Assembly: GCA_045544955.1 (NCBI GenBank)
Contig: JAZPZY010000042.1
Location: 1-64,000 of the forward strand
Origin: SIG701 sp045544955
GTDB lineage: Bacteria > Bacillota > Clostridia > Oscillospirales > CAG-272
Length of the DNA: 64,000 bases
Direction of reading: 5' to 3'
Shown: piece after piece, positions 30,576-38,150 of the stretch
How the letters are laid out: each line of letters opens with the position of its first letter
How positions within the stretch are numbered: the first letter of the stretch is position 1
Position numbers and translations under genes: made by a program
The notes under the pieces: model-generated
Told to the model about the DNA's origin: nothing
Seen by the model: the letters and a program-made list of their open reading frames with translations, nothing else
The model's database searches: none

Positions 30576-31799
30576 ATGGGCTGTTGGGGAATGGGACTGA
30601 CGCAGAGCGACGAGTTCTGCGAAATATACGATAGATTTATGGACTCCTATAATAATGGGAAATTGGTTTCGGAAATATCATCCGCAATACTTGCTGAATA
30701 TCACGCAGAGTTTGATGACAATGACGGCATAATGCACGACGTCTATTTTGCACTTGCCAAGGCGGAGTGGATGTGCTGTGAGCAATCTGAGCTTGTTTTG
30801 AACCGTGTGAAAGAAATTATCGAAAGCGGAGCAAACATTGAATTCTACCGTGAGCTTGAAGCTACCGAAAAGGATTTGAAGGTTCGACGGAAGAATCTTG
30901 AAAAATTTTGGAATTCGCTTCAAACACCGCGAGCAAAGCCGCGTCAACGAAGAATGGATCCACTTGATAGGGAGAAGGAACTTCCGCAGTTAGAAATCGG
31001 TGATTGCTATCGTTATAAATATGAGGATGGATATCGCGTATTTGTTGTTCTTGGATATAACAAAGCGCAAGGGTGGCGCGATATGATGCGTTGCGGAATT
31101 TTTCAAAAGACTTACTCAGCGGCAGAACTTAAAACAGTGAATTTTCTTAACGAACCCCTTCACTCTATTGCCTGCTATCTTGGAGAAGAAATCCTTGCTC
31201 CATCTGCAATTAAAAAGATCTCAGCAATTTCCGTTCCAGGTGATAAATGCTCAACCTCGTTACCGGCGCTCCAAACAAAATTCGGTCATAAAAAAGATTT
31301 CAGGGCTGAATTTACAACCTCAATCGTAACGACGCCCGCACAGTTTTTTTCAGCAGTAGAGCCATCAAAAACCAAGCCTGCTCTGCCGTGGTCTGACGTA
31401 AAATGCGGCGCTCTGTACGCTTATCACACAAATGGCAAGTATCGTATTTTCATGTTACTGCATACAAGAACAATAGTTGTTGTTCCTGCAATTTACTGCT
31501 ACGCATGGAGAACGACTTTTGATAAAATTCCAACGATAAATGAACTGAATCATGAATACGTAATGCCTCTTGGATGGTTTACGGAACAGTTTTTTCCGGA
31601 CAAATCAAGATTAACGTATATTGGAAACCATACCTCAGGCGAGACACTCAAGGATATTGATCCTGCAAAGCTTTACGATAAATGGAGACCCGCTACGTTA
31701 TCTGTTGCAAAGGAAGCACATTTAACCGAGGACTATCCTCTTAATCTTTGCGAAAAATTTTGTGATACCATTCAAAAAGCGAACGAGATCAATTCATAA
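30576..31799 (+). CDS. Uncharacterised protein with a DUF4259-like N-terminus, lower GC than neighbours
   Basis: A 407-aa cytoplasmic protein. The first ~95 residues (MGCWGMGLTQSDEFCEIYDR) resemble DUF4259-type proteins, whose members open with MGxWGxG and an acidic helix. The rest (two regions starting near GDCYRYKYEDGYRVFVVLGY and KCGALYAYHTNGKYRIFMLL) looks like a repeated beta-rich module, possibly two copies of one fold. The ATG follows AAGGTGG and the promoter excludes the upstream ATG. Codon use is visibly AT-richer than in the his or sugar genes, and the gene is flanked by repeats on the left, suggesting acquisition by transfer. Function unknown. Confidence 0.6.
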   Translation: MGCWGMGLTQSDEFCEIYDRFMDSYNNGKLVSEISSAILAEYHAEFDDNDGIMHDVYFALAKAEWMCCEQSELVLNRVKEIIESGANIEFYRELEATEKDLKVRRKNLEKFWNSLQTPRAKPRQRRMDPLDREKELPQLEIGDCYRYKYEDGYRVFVVLGYNKAQGWRDMMRCGIFQKTYSAAELKTVNFLNEPLHSIACYLGEEILAPSAIKKISAISVPGDKCSTSLPALQTKFGHKKDFRAEFTTSIVTTPAQFFSAVEPSKTKPALPWSDVKCGALYAYHTNGKYRIFMLLHTRTIVVVPAIYCYAWRTTFDKIPTINELNHEYVMPLGWFTEQFFPDKSRLTYIGNHTSGETLKDIDPAKLYDKWRPATLSVAKEAHLTEDYPLNLCEKFCDTIQKANEINS

Positions 31800-31927
31800 T
31801 ACATAGACTTCGTTCACTCGCATAGCGTTAAAAGCCCAGCAGACCGCGGATACCTCCCCTCCCATACACACCCGTGGGTTAGTCTATCCCTGCAAAACCT
31901 ACGTGCATCTGAATCGCCCAACAAAAC

Positions 31928-31957
31928 AAAGCCATACGGCATCTGCCGTATGGCTTT
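31928..31957 (-). terminator. sdpI terminator
   Basis: A 14-bp perfect stem AAAGCCATACGGCA/TGCCGTATGGCTTT with a 2-nt loop, followed on the minus strand by GTTTTGTT. It is the same sequence as the tRNA-Gln terminator. The rest of the 31800-31927 spacer shows nothing that I recognise. Confidence 0.85.
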
Positions 31958-31963
31958 TCCCTT

Positions 31964-32596
31964 TTATATGCCCCTGCGGTGCAGGACGTACGAATGGATG
32001 AGCGGCACCAGCACCATCGCCAAAGTAACAGGAACAAGGAGAACAAAGAAACCGAAGAAGCCGGCCAGCACGATCGCAAGACCGCCGGCCACCCAAACAA
32101 ATCCGGCCAGGCGGTGGGTCCGGTTCCAGTTTTCCTCACTGTTGAGCGTCCACGGGATCTTAATGCCGATGGTGTAATTCTGCTGACACTTGGGCAGATA
32201 ATTGCCGATAACAACGAACAGAAATCCGGTGAAGATCATCAAAACCTCCACGATACGCACTTCCGTTCCCAACGCTGTGCAAAACATAACCGCCGAAAGC
32301 AGAATACTCATCAGAGGAACAATCCAAAAGACAAAATGCAGAATTTTCCCCGAATGATTCTGCTTTTTGGGATCTGCGGACGTGGCGAAAACCGCCACCC
32401 ACTGGAGAGCCAACAAAAACAGCGGCAGTCCGAACACGGCAAATCCCTTACTGCTCCAGCCGTCGATCTCCCCCGCCGCATTCCAATGGGTTGGAATATC
32501 TGCCGGCAGCTGATTCCACAGAAGCATCCCCGCCAGAATGGGCAAAAGAATCACCGCGGAGGTAATGAGCAATATCTTCCAGTGCTTTTTAATCAT
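31964..32596 (-). CDS. SdpI-family membrane protein
   Basis: A 210-aa protein of the SdpI immunity family. An N-terminal DUF1648 domain has the signature LPADIPTHWNAAGEIDGWSS between the first two helices. The SdpI domain follows (TALGTEVRI, IGNYLPKCQQNYTIGIKIPW). Six hydrophobic segments are visible. In Bacillus, SdpI protects against the SdpC toxin and senses it to titrate SdpR. Here it overlaps the 3' end of an sdpR-like gene by 8 bp, but no toxin gene (sdpABC) is nearby, so immunity to a foreign peptide or a general envelope role is more likely. Confidence 0.85.
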   Translation of the reverse strand: MIKKHWKILLITSAVILLPILAGMLLWNQLPADIPTHWNAAGEIDGWSSKGFAVFGLPLFLLALQWVAVFATSADPKKQNHSGKILHFVFWIVPLMSILLSAVMFCTALGTEVRIVEVLMIFTGFLFVVIGNYLPKCQQNYTIGIKIPWTLNSEENWNRTHRLAGFVWVAGGLAIVLAGFFGFFVLLVPVTLAMVLVPLIHSYVLHRRGI

Positions 32597-32861
32597 TTTT
32601 TTCTCCTTTCAGGCCTTTGAGCCACAGCATCACTTCCTCCAGCACGGAGGTGTTCAGCTCATAATAAATATACTTTCCTTCCCGGGCATCCCTTATCAGA
32701 TCCGCCTCTTTGAGAACCGAAAGATGCTTGGAAATCGCCGCACCGCTCACGGGGAATTTATTCGCAATTTCCCCGGCGGGGAGACGCCCGGCACGGAGCA
32801 GTTCCAGAATCTCTCTTCGAATGGGATCGGACAGAGCTTTGATCGTATTTTGCAGTCCCAC
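32589..32861 (-). CDS. SdpR-type ArsR-family repressor
   Basis: A 90-aa winged-helix repressor: ALSDPIRREILELLRAGRLP, then IANKFPVSGAAISKHLSVLKEADLI as the DNA-reading region, then REGKYIYYELN for the wing. No metal ligands are visible, as in SdpR. It is the first gene of a two-gene operon with the SdpI-like protein. Two similar 20-bp palindromes flank its promoter, arguing for autorepression relieved when SdpI captures the repressor, the scheme known from Bacillus. Confidence 0.88.
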   Translation of the reverse strand: MGLQNTIKALSDPIRREILELLRAGRLPAGEIANKFPVSGAAISKHLSVLKEADLIRDAREGKYIYYELNTSVLEEVMLWLKGLKGEKND

Positions 32862-32876
32862 AGTATACCTCCCTTT

Positions 32877-32898
32877 TATTTAACCATCCGGTTAAATA
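32877..32898. promoter_or_regulatory. sdpR operator 1
   Basis: The arms TATTTAACC and GGTTAAATA (9 bp, perfect) flank a 4-nt centre. The site directly follows the -10 hexamer and covers the transcription start. Confidence 0.75.
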
Positions 32899-32899
32899 T

Positions 32900-32928
32900 A
32901 GTGTAACACAGAATGAAGCGTTTGTCAA
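32900..32928 (-). promoter_or_regulatory. sdpR-sdpI promoter
   Basis: Minus-strand TTGACA and TACACT with a 17-bp spacer, between two matching palindromes. Confidence 0.8.
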
Positions 32929-32933
32929 TAGTC

Positions 32934-32953
32934 ATTTAACTTTTTGGTGAAAT
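32934..32953. promoter_or_regulatory. sdpR operator 2 (imperfect)
   Basis: ATTTAAC-ttttt-GGTGAAAT has the same length and half-sites as operator 1 with two changes. It lies just upstream of the -35. The two sites are 56 bp apart centre to centre, flanking the promoter. Confidence 0.55.
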
Positions 32954-33012
32954 GTTTTTATCTCGACAGAAAATTATGATATCCCGGAACGTGATCGCCT
33001 GTCAAAGTGGGA

Positions 33013-33576
33013 TTATTGCCACGATTCAAAGGGATGCATAATCAACTCGCCGTCAGCTGCCTGGCGCAACAGTTCTTCCAGATTGGCAGCAATCTCCGTT
33101 TCCATTGCTTTGCTGTTGTCGTAGAACCGCCCGCTTTGCGGATCATCAAATACGCCGCCGCACTTTATAAGATAAGACCCGAAAACATATGCCAAAAAAA
33201 TCTCAAAAGAATCGGCACTGCTGCAATTCAATGCTATCATCCACCGGGAATCTCTGGTAGCAAGGCTGAAGGACGATTCCTTCTCCGGCTTTGGCGGAAA
33301 CAGTTTTCTGAAGAATCCCACCGGCTTTTTCTGCGGCTGTATTTCTTCGTGATATTCATGGAAATACATTTCAAATCCAGACAAAAAATCACCTTTTGTA
33401 TTTACATTAGAAAACCTTTTATCGGTAAAACGTATCGGGACATAGCCGGAAACCGCCGAAAGATCTACCGACGGATCCATTGTTATGCACAAACCAATGC
33501 TATTACAATACTCTTCAAAGGACTTCACGGAAAACAAATCTCGTTGTTTTAAGTAGACCCAGTAATCGATACTCAT
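33013..33576 (-). CDS. Uncharacterised cytoplasmic protein
   Basis: A 187-aa soluble protein that I do not recognise. It begins MSIDYWVYLKQRDLFSVKSF, has a SGYVPIRFTD segment, a proline/lysine-rich linker (FFRKLFPPKPEKESSF), and a helical end (EELLRQAADGELIMHPFESW). It resembles small proteins seen among immunity or SMI-type genes, but that is only an impression. The start follows CCGGAGG, and a consensus promoter lies about 70 bp upstream. It is somewhat AT-rich. It lies alone between the sdp genes and the tRNA-Val region. Confidence 0.5.
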   Translation of the reverse strand: MSIDYWVYLKQRDLFSVKSFEEYCNSIGLCITMDPSVDLSAVSGYVPIRFTDKRFSNVNTKGDFLSGFEMYFHEYHEEIQPQKKPVGFFRKLFPPKPEKESSFSLATRDSRWMIALNCSSADSFEIFLAYVFGSYLIKCGGVFDDPQSGRFYDNSKAMETEIAANLEELLRQAADGELIMHPFESWQ

Positions 33577-33644
33577 AGCAGAACCTCCGGTAAGGTTATA
33601 TTTGATAAATACATAACTGAAAATATATCCGAATTTTTGTAACA

Positions 33645-33673
33645 ATTATAACAAATACTGCCACTAAATGCAA
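33645..33673 (-). promoter_or_regulatory. Promoter of the uncharacterised 187-aa gene
   Basis: Minus-strand TTGCAT and TATAAT with a 17-bp spacer. Confidence 0.75.
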
Positions 33674-33740
33674 CAGAACAATAAAAGATTCCATATGCCC
33701 GTAAACCATGCGACGTATCCAAAAGTACAAGGACCTTCCC

Positions 33741-33846
33741 TGGTTGAGACAGCTGGAAATCTGAACCGTGGTTTGCGATCTGCGTAATGCAAAACCTCCC
33801 GGGCTTCACCGCAAACCGTATGCCGCACAACGTGCGGCAGTGGTTC
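33741..33846 (-). other. Predicted three-way-junction element ending in a tRNA-Val 3' remnant
   Basis: Read on the minus strand, P1 is GAACC(AC) at 33846-33840 pairing with GGTTC at 33767-33763; two inner positions mismatch. P2, TGCCGCAC/GTGCGGCA with a 3-nt loop, abuts P1. After a TAC linker, P3 pairs GGTTTGCG (33817-33810) with CGCAAACC (33777-33770) around a 32-nt loop. The last 27 nt (33767-33741) copy the T-arm and 3' acceptor strand of the upstream tRNA-Val with several changes, ending in CCA. Layout, linker length and loop length match the tRNA-Gln element. Confidence 0.65.
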
Positions 33847-33874
33847 GATCCGTGAACATATCTACAAAACAAAA

Positions 33875-33893
33875 ACCGATGCTTTGCATCGGT
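33875..33893 (-). terminator. tRNA-Val terminator
   Basis: An 8-bp perfect stem (ACCGATGC / GCATCGGT, 3-nt loop) followed on the minus strand by TTTTGTTTTG. Confidence 0.85.
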
Positions 33894-33903
33894 CATTTGT
33901 TTA

Positions 33904-33980
33904 TGGTGGAGACAACTGGGATCGAACCAGTGACCCCTTGCATGTCAAGCAAGTACTCTAACCAGCTGAGCTATGCCTCC
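33904..33980 (-). tRNA. tRNA-Val(GAC)
   Basis: On the minus strand the acceptor GGAGGCA pairs with TGTCTCC (one G-T), followed by discriminator A and an encoded CCA. The anticodon stem CTTGC/GCAAG holds the loop TTGACAT with anticodon GAC. The T-arm contains GGTTCGATCCC. It has its own promoter, a terminator 10 nt downstream, and a decayed copy of its 3' end 163 nt downstream. Confidence 0.95.
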
Positions 33981-33998
33981 GTGGATTTTTGCTTATCC

Positions 33999-34027
33999 AT
34001 TATAGCACAGCGGTGCTGTTTTGTCAA
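33999..34027 (-). promoter_or_regulatory. tRNA-Val promoter
   Basis: Minus-strand TTGACA and TATAAT with a 17-bp spacer and a TGTGC extension. Confidence 0.88.
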
Positions 34028-34044
34028 CAGCATTTTTTATTTTT

Positions 34045-34995
34045 TCACTTTTCCCCGTCCGGGTGCGGGATACGCTTTTTTCGGAAAAGATCGCCCGGCA
34101 GCTGTGCCAGAAGAATGGCGGCAAACATCAGAAGACAGCCGATCAGCTCTCTTGCGGAAAGCCCCTCACGGAGCACCACCCAGCCGGACAGCACGGAGAA
34201 TACCGATTCCAGACTCATGATAAGGGATGCCACCGTAGGCTGGAGATTCTTCTGGGCGATGATCTGCAGCGTATATCCCACAGCCCCGGAGAGAAGTCCG
34301 GCATAGAGGATAGGCAGTGCCGCCGCCTGCACGTCCGAAAAAGACGGTTTTTCAAAAAGGAACGTGGGAAACAGCGACAGAACGCCGCAGGTGAAAAACT
34401 GGATACACGACATTTTCACGCCATCCACCTTGGGCGAAAAATAATCGATCACGAGAATGTGAAGCGAGAAGCAGAACGCACAGATCAGAACGAGGAAATC
34501 GCCACGGCTGATGCTGAATCCCTCCGTAATGCAGAGGAAGTACATGCCCACAACGGCAATGGCCACGCCGGCCCACACGTTGAGGCCGATCCGCTTTTTC
34601 AAAAAGATGCCCAAAAGCGGCACGATCACGATGTACATCGCCGTGATAAAGCCGGCCTTTCCCACGGTGGTATCCTTGATGCCGATCTGCTGGATACCGC
34701 TTGCCACCATGAGTGCCACGCCGCACAGGATACCTCCCAGCCACAAAGTACGGCGTGATGCGGACGTGTTTTCTTCCAACGCCTCGGAGGCACCTTTGGG
34801 ACGCAATGCCTTACGCACCGCGATTACCGGCAGAAGTGCCACGGCGGAAATAAAGGAACGGCTGGTAAGAAACGTATATGCCTCGACGGAATCACTGCCC
34901 ACGCTTTGTGCCACAAAGGTACTGCCCCAAACGAAGGCGGCAATCACCAAAAGCAGTGCGGAAACGATCTGTCTGGAAACGGAGGAAGACTGCAT
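34045..34995 (-). CDS. EamA/DMT-family transporter
   Basis: A 316-aa protein with ten hydrophobic helices arranged as two EamA repeats. The first repeat carries FVWGSTFVAQSVGSD and ISAVALLPVIA; the second has GDFLVLICAFCFSLHILVID and LMSLESVFSVLSGWVVL, the conserved glutamate-bearing helix of the second repeat. Members export metabolites or drugs or salvage small solutes; the substrate cannot be told. AAGGGA precedes the ATG. It lies 92 bp downstream of a MATE exporter on the same strand, so they may be cotranscribed. Confidence 0.85.
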   Translation of the reverse strand: MQSSSVSRQIVSALLLVIAAFVWGSTFVAQSVGSDSVEAYTFLTSRSFISAVALLPVIAVRKALRPKGASEALEENTSASRRTLWLGGILCGVALMVASGIQQIGIKDTTVGKAGFITAMYIVIVPLLGIFLKKRIGLNVWAGVAIAVVGMYFLCITEGFSISRGDFLVLICAFCFSLHILVIDYFSPKVDGVKMSCIQFFTCGVLSLFPTFLFEKPSFSDVQAAALPILYAGLLSGAVGYTLQIIAQKNLQPTVASLIMSLESVFSVLSGWVVLREGLSARELIGCLLMFAAILLAQLPGDLFRKKRIPHPDGEK

Positions 34996-35087
34996 ACTAT
35001 TCCCTTCTTTACTATGTTATGCTGTTTATAAGTATATGTAATAAACGATGATCTGACAGTCACGCCAAAAAATCCGGGACAAACGCA

Positions 35088-36452
35088 TCAGACCTTTTTC
35101 TGATACCAGGCGGAGCCGGAAAAACGCCACAGTGCCAGAACACAACGGGTAATCTGATCGATCAGCAAGGACAGCCACGCACCGTAGATTCCCCATCCCA
35201 CCGGATAGCAGAGCACATAGGCAAGAACCGGCCGCACGAGGGCAATGGACACGAAAGAAACGACCGCCATGAATTTGGTATCACCCGCACCGTTCAGACA
35301 GCCGCGGCATTCCACCTGCACTACCTGGAAGGGAGCCGCTACCGCAAGGATGCCCAGAAGATACACGCCGGTACGGATCACCGTAGAATCATCGGAGAAC
35401 AGCCGCATGATCGGTGCGCCGGCCGCGGTAAAGACCGCCACCATGCAGAGAGCGATGCAAATGCCGATCCGCTGGCCGATCCGGCTGTATATCAGCGACA
35501 GATCCGGCCGTTTTTTGCCAAGATTCTGTCCCACCAGGGCACCGGCCGCTATACTGAGACCGTCGCCCACCGTAAACGTGAGCGTCATAATGGTCATAAC
35601 GATCTGGTGGGTAGCAAACTCCATCGTACCAAGATCCGCTACGATCTTTGCATAGGTGAAAAATCCGATACGCATGAAAATCTGCTCCACGAGAGAGCCG
35701 CTGCCTATACGGAAGATCAGCCCCAGCTGGGGAAAATCCCACCGGATCATATACTTAGGCCGCAGTTTGAGATACCCGTTTTTCCGAAGCACCGATACGA
35801 TGGAGATAACTGCCGTGGAAACGTTGCCCATCAGCGTAGCGATAGCGGCACCGGTCACGCCCAGTTTGGGAAATCCGAACAGGCCGTTGATCAGAATGGC
35901 GTTGCAAACCACGTTGATCACGTTGGCGGTCATGTTGGTAACCAGCGTTATTTTCGTATTGCCGCAGGCGCGGTGGGCGGCGTTTATCATAATGGAAATG
36001 GCAGTGAAATTCAGTCCCACCATGGTGATTAGAAAATACGGGATCGCCAGTTCAATGGTATCCTCCTGGGCACCGGCAAACAGCAGAAGCGGCCGCGCCA
36101 CGGCAAACGATACCACCGTAGACAGGATTCCCATCAGCACCGTCACCGGCAAGACAGTTGCCAGGCATCGGTTGGCGTCCTCCTGCCGTTTTTCCCCGAA
36201 CCGCCGGCTGACGATGGCGTTGACGGCAATGCTCATGGATAAAAACAGGGAGTAGAAAATCATGCGGGGCTGTCCCGTAAGACCTACAGCCGCCACGCCT
36301 TCCTCACCTACCACGGACACCATGAGAGAGTCCACGAAATTCACAAGGCCGCCCAGCACCGCTTCAATCAACGCCGGCCAGGCGATCGTCATAAAGGAAC
36401 GATACATACCGAAGGAATACCGTTCCTCCCTGCGCAAATCGTTTCCTATCAT
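35088..36452 (-). CDS. MATE-family efflux transporter
   Basis: A 454-aa protein with twelve helices in two homologous halves. Typical blocks are GGLVNFVDSLMVSVVGEEG, AVNAIVSRRFGEKR, GLNFTAISIMINAAHRACGNT and, in the second half, ATHQIVMTIMTLTFTVGDGL and AGALVGQNLGKKRPD. MATE proteins export drugs or metabolites using Na+ or H+. The promoter near 36587 excludes the longest open frame. The start used (MIGNDLRREERYSF) is uncertain because no clear ribosome site precedes it; MYRSFMTIAW, 15 codons later, is an alternative. Confidence 0.87.
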   Translation of the reverse strand: MIGNDLRREERYSFGMYRSFMTIAWPALIEAVLGGLVNFVDSLMVSVVGEEGVAAVGLTGQPRMIFYSLFLSMSIAVNAIVSRRFGEKRQEDANRCLATVLPVTVLMGILSTVVSFAVARPLLLFAGAQEDTIELAIPYFLITMVGLNFTAISIMINAAHRACGNTKITLVTNMTANVINVVCNAILINGLFGFPKLGVTGAAIATLMGNVSTAVISIVSVLRKNGYLKLRPKYMIRWDFPQLGLIFRIGSGSLVEQIFMRIGFFTYAKIVADLGTMEFATHQIVMTIMTLTFTVGDGLSIAAGALVGQNLGKKRPDLSLIYSRIGQRIGICIALCMVAVFTAAGAPIMRLFSDDSTVIRTGVYLLGILAVAAPFQVVQVECRGCLNGAGDTKFMAVVSFVSIALVRPVLAYVLCYPVGWGIYGAWLSLLIDQITRCVLALWRFSGSAWYQKKV

Positions 36453-36572
36453 ACAATCGGGAGAAAATAGCCGATAAAAAATCCCGTGCCGCCGACCGGC
36501 CGTCATCCGTATCACCACCATACTTTGAATCAAAAGACGCCGTGTGCAATGCTGCTGCACACATTTCCATAT

Positions 36573-36601
36573 ATTATAGCACAAATTCGCTGCCGATTCA
36601 A
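36573..36601 (-). promoter_or_regulatory. Promoter of the MATE exporter gene
   Basis: Minus-strand TTGAAT and TATAAT with a 17-bp spacer and TTTGTGC before the -10. Confidence 0.75.
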
Positions 36602-36842
36602 CTGAATATGCAAGATTTACGGCATTTCAAACTTTTTTCACAAAATTTGATCCTCCATATTATTAAATAATGCATCCCGGCTGGAAGAATCATTTTGCGG
36701 ATACGGGTGCCGGCATGCCAAAACACGGCAAATTTCGCATTTTCTCCCCACTTTTATAAGAAAATCGATAAAAAGCCGGCAAAAAGTGCAGAAAAAGCGG
36801 CGTTTTGACGCACCGTTTTCTGCATCTTCCGTCTGCACGGCG
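36602..36842. other. Intergenic stretch without a recognisable gene
   Basis: The 440 bp between the MATE start and the DUF6514-like gene hold two divergent promoters. This middle part is AT-rich at the left and shows no long open frame with a ribosome site, no strong hairpin and no repeat that I can identify. Confidence 0.5.
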
Positions 36843-36853
36843 TGTGCTATAAT
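36843..36853 (+). promoter_or_regulatory. Extended -10 of the DUF6514-like gene
   Basis: TGTGCTATAAT, identical to the -16/-10 region of several other promoters here. No good -35 is visible at 17 bp (TCTTCC), so this may be an extended-10 promoter. Confidence 0.6.
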
Positions 36854-36893
36854 AGTAGCGTCCCGTCTCTGACGGCACGCAAAGGAGGACATT

Positions 36894-37196
36894 ATGATGC
36901 TTTTCTCAAAGGAACCCCTTAAAGCCAGCAGTACCGTCTGCCCTGTGGAAACTGTCATACGGCACGTGGGAGAGGGGCTTACACTCATCAGCACGCTTAT
37001 GCGGAACGACACCGCCAGTCATTCCTTTTTCTCTATTGCCGTTTCCCTTTTCGCACCGGATACAGGCAGGAATGACGCACGCATGATTGAAAACGTAACG
37101 ACGGACGGTAAAACCGCCGAGGAACTGTTCCGCCGAATCACCGAAGGCACGGTCACGCCCTGTACCCTTTCCGACGTGCTGGAGGATCTTCTCTGA
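36894..37196 (+). CDS. Small DUF6514-like protein
   Basis: A 100-aa protein. A beta-rich centre (SFFSIAVSLFAPDT, ARMIENVTTD) is followed by a helix (GKTAEELFRRITEGTVTP) and the acidic end LSDVLEDLL. This layout matches small DUF6514-type proteins of Clostridia, whose ends read VxPxxLxDVxEDxL. Function unknown; probably cytoplasmic. Two adjacent ATGs follow AAAGGAGG. It is a single-gene transcript with an extended-10 promoter and a shared bidirectional terminator. Confidence 0.65.
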   Translation: MMLFSKEPLKASSTVCPVETVIRHVGEGLTLISTLMRNDTASHSFFSIAVSLFAPDTGRNDARMIENVTTDGKTAEELFRRITEGTVTPCTLSDVLEDLL

Positions 37197-37201
37197 ACCT
37201 T

Positions 37202-37243
37202 GCAAAAAAAGCGTTCGCAAGACAACTGCGAACGCTTTTTTGC
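37202..37243. terminator. Bidirectional terminator
   Basis: A 17-bp stem (GCAAAAAAGCGTTCGCA-type arm paired with TGCGAACGCTTTTTTGC) between the convergent DUF6514-like and trmO genes, with A/T runs on both sides. Confidence 0.88.
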
Positions 37244-37244
37244 T

Positions 37245-37949
37245 TTATTCGGTTCGTATATCAAGCCGGAACACATGCAGATCCGTTCCCCGGACGGTAA
37301 AGCCCACGTCGTACTGCTGAAACGTCAGCCCGTACTCGTTGTTCGGATCGTCCTCATATCCGGGCCGGGGGTCGTTTTCCAGGATCCCCACAAGTGCCGC
37401 CCGGTCCTCTTCGGAAAGATCTCGTGACAGCTCGGACGGAATATGCACGGTCAGCCGGTGCTCCCTTGTTTTTGCCGTATATCCCTCCGAGGCCTCCGGC
37501 CTGCAGTCTGCCACGGGCACGTACGGCTTAACGTCAAAGACAGGCGTTCCGTCCAGCATATCCACCCCGGATACGAGAAGCACCGGGCCGTCCGGGGCGT
37601 CGTAATCGATGCCCTCCAGCCGGACGCAGGACAGCCCCAGATTATTGGGACGGAAGGGGGATCGCGTGGCGAAAACGCCCATACGGGTATTACCGCCCAG
37701 CCGGGGCGGCCGCACGGTAGGACTCCACTCTGCCCGGACGGCTTTGGTAAAATGCCAGATCAGCCAGACGTGGGAAAAGGATTCCAGCCCACGCAGTGCA
37801 TCCGGATTGCGGTACGCCGGCAGGAAAACCACCCGTCCCTTCACCGCATCCACCAGCCCGCTTTGCCGCGGAATCCCGAATTTCTCCGAAAAGCCGGTAC
37901 GGATATGGGCGATGGGCTGTATGCTCACCGTCTGTTCCCTCTCGGTCAT
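37245..37949 (-). CDS. trmO: tRNA (t6A37) N6-methyltransferase TrmO
   Basis: A 234-aa protein of the TrmO/TsaA/YaeB family, which methylates N6-threonylcarbamoyladenosine-37 in tRNA-Thr using SAM. The family signature is FATRSPFRPNNLGLSCVRL. Other blocks are IAHIRTGFSEKFGIPRQSGL, FSHVWLIWHFTK, and DVKPYVPVADC after VSGVDMLDGTP. The C-terminal ~70 residues form the usual extra beta domain. GGGGGA precedes the ATG and a clear promoter lies upstream. Length fits the family. Confidence 0.9.
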   Translation of the reverse strand: MTEREQTVSIQPIAHIRTGFSEKFGIPRQSGLVDAVKGRVVFLPAYRNPDALRGLESFSHVWLIWHFTKAVRAEWSPTVRPPRLGGNTRMGVFATRSPFRPNNLGLSCVRLEGIDYDAPDGPVLLVSGVDMLDGTPVFDVKPYVPVADCRPEASEGYTAKTREHRLTVHIPSELSRDLSEEDRAALVGILENDPRPGYEDDPNNEYGLTFQQYDVGFTVRGTDLHVFRLDIRTE

Positions 37950-37982
37950 ATGTGACTGTCCCCCGATTTCTTATGATTTTCT

Positions 37983-38011
37983 ATTATAGCACAAATGACG
38001 GCAGGATGCAA
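37983..38011 (-). promoter_or_regulatory. trmO promoter
   Basis: Minus-strand TTGCAT and TATAAT with a 17-bp spacer and TTTGTGC before the -10. Confidence 0.8.
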
Positions 38012-38150
38012 GAACAACCGATGTCTCCCGATTTTCCCGGTATCGGAAAAAATTTCCTTGTGAACAACGTGCATCATTCACAAAACGTCCATTTTTCGAC
38101 AGAAAAATTCCTGTATAATGTATTTACGATCTTTTTTCAAGGGAGACTGT

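Noticed and set aside
30110..33846. Junction elements as integron attC sites or a CRISPR array
   Set aside because: There is no integrase or cassette pattern, only one element per tRNA, no repeated spacers, and the stems differ in sequence while keeping layout.
34021..34758. Plus-strand 245-codon frame opposite the DMT transporter
   Set aside because: It is antisense to a clear ten-helix transporter and is His/Arg-rich in a way typical of shadow frames.
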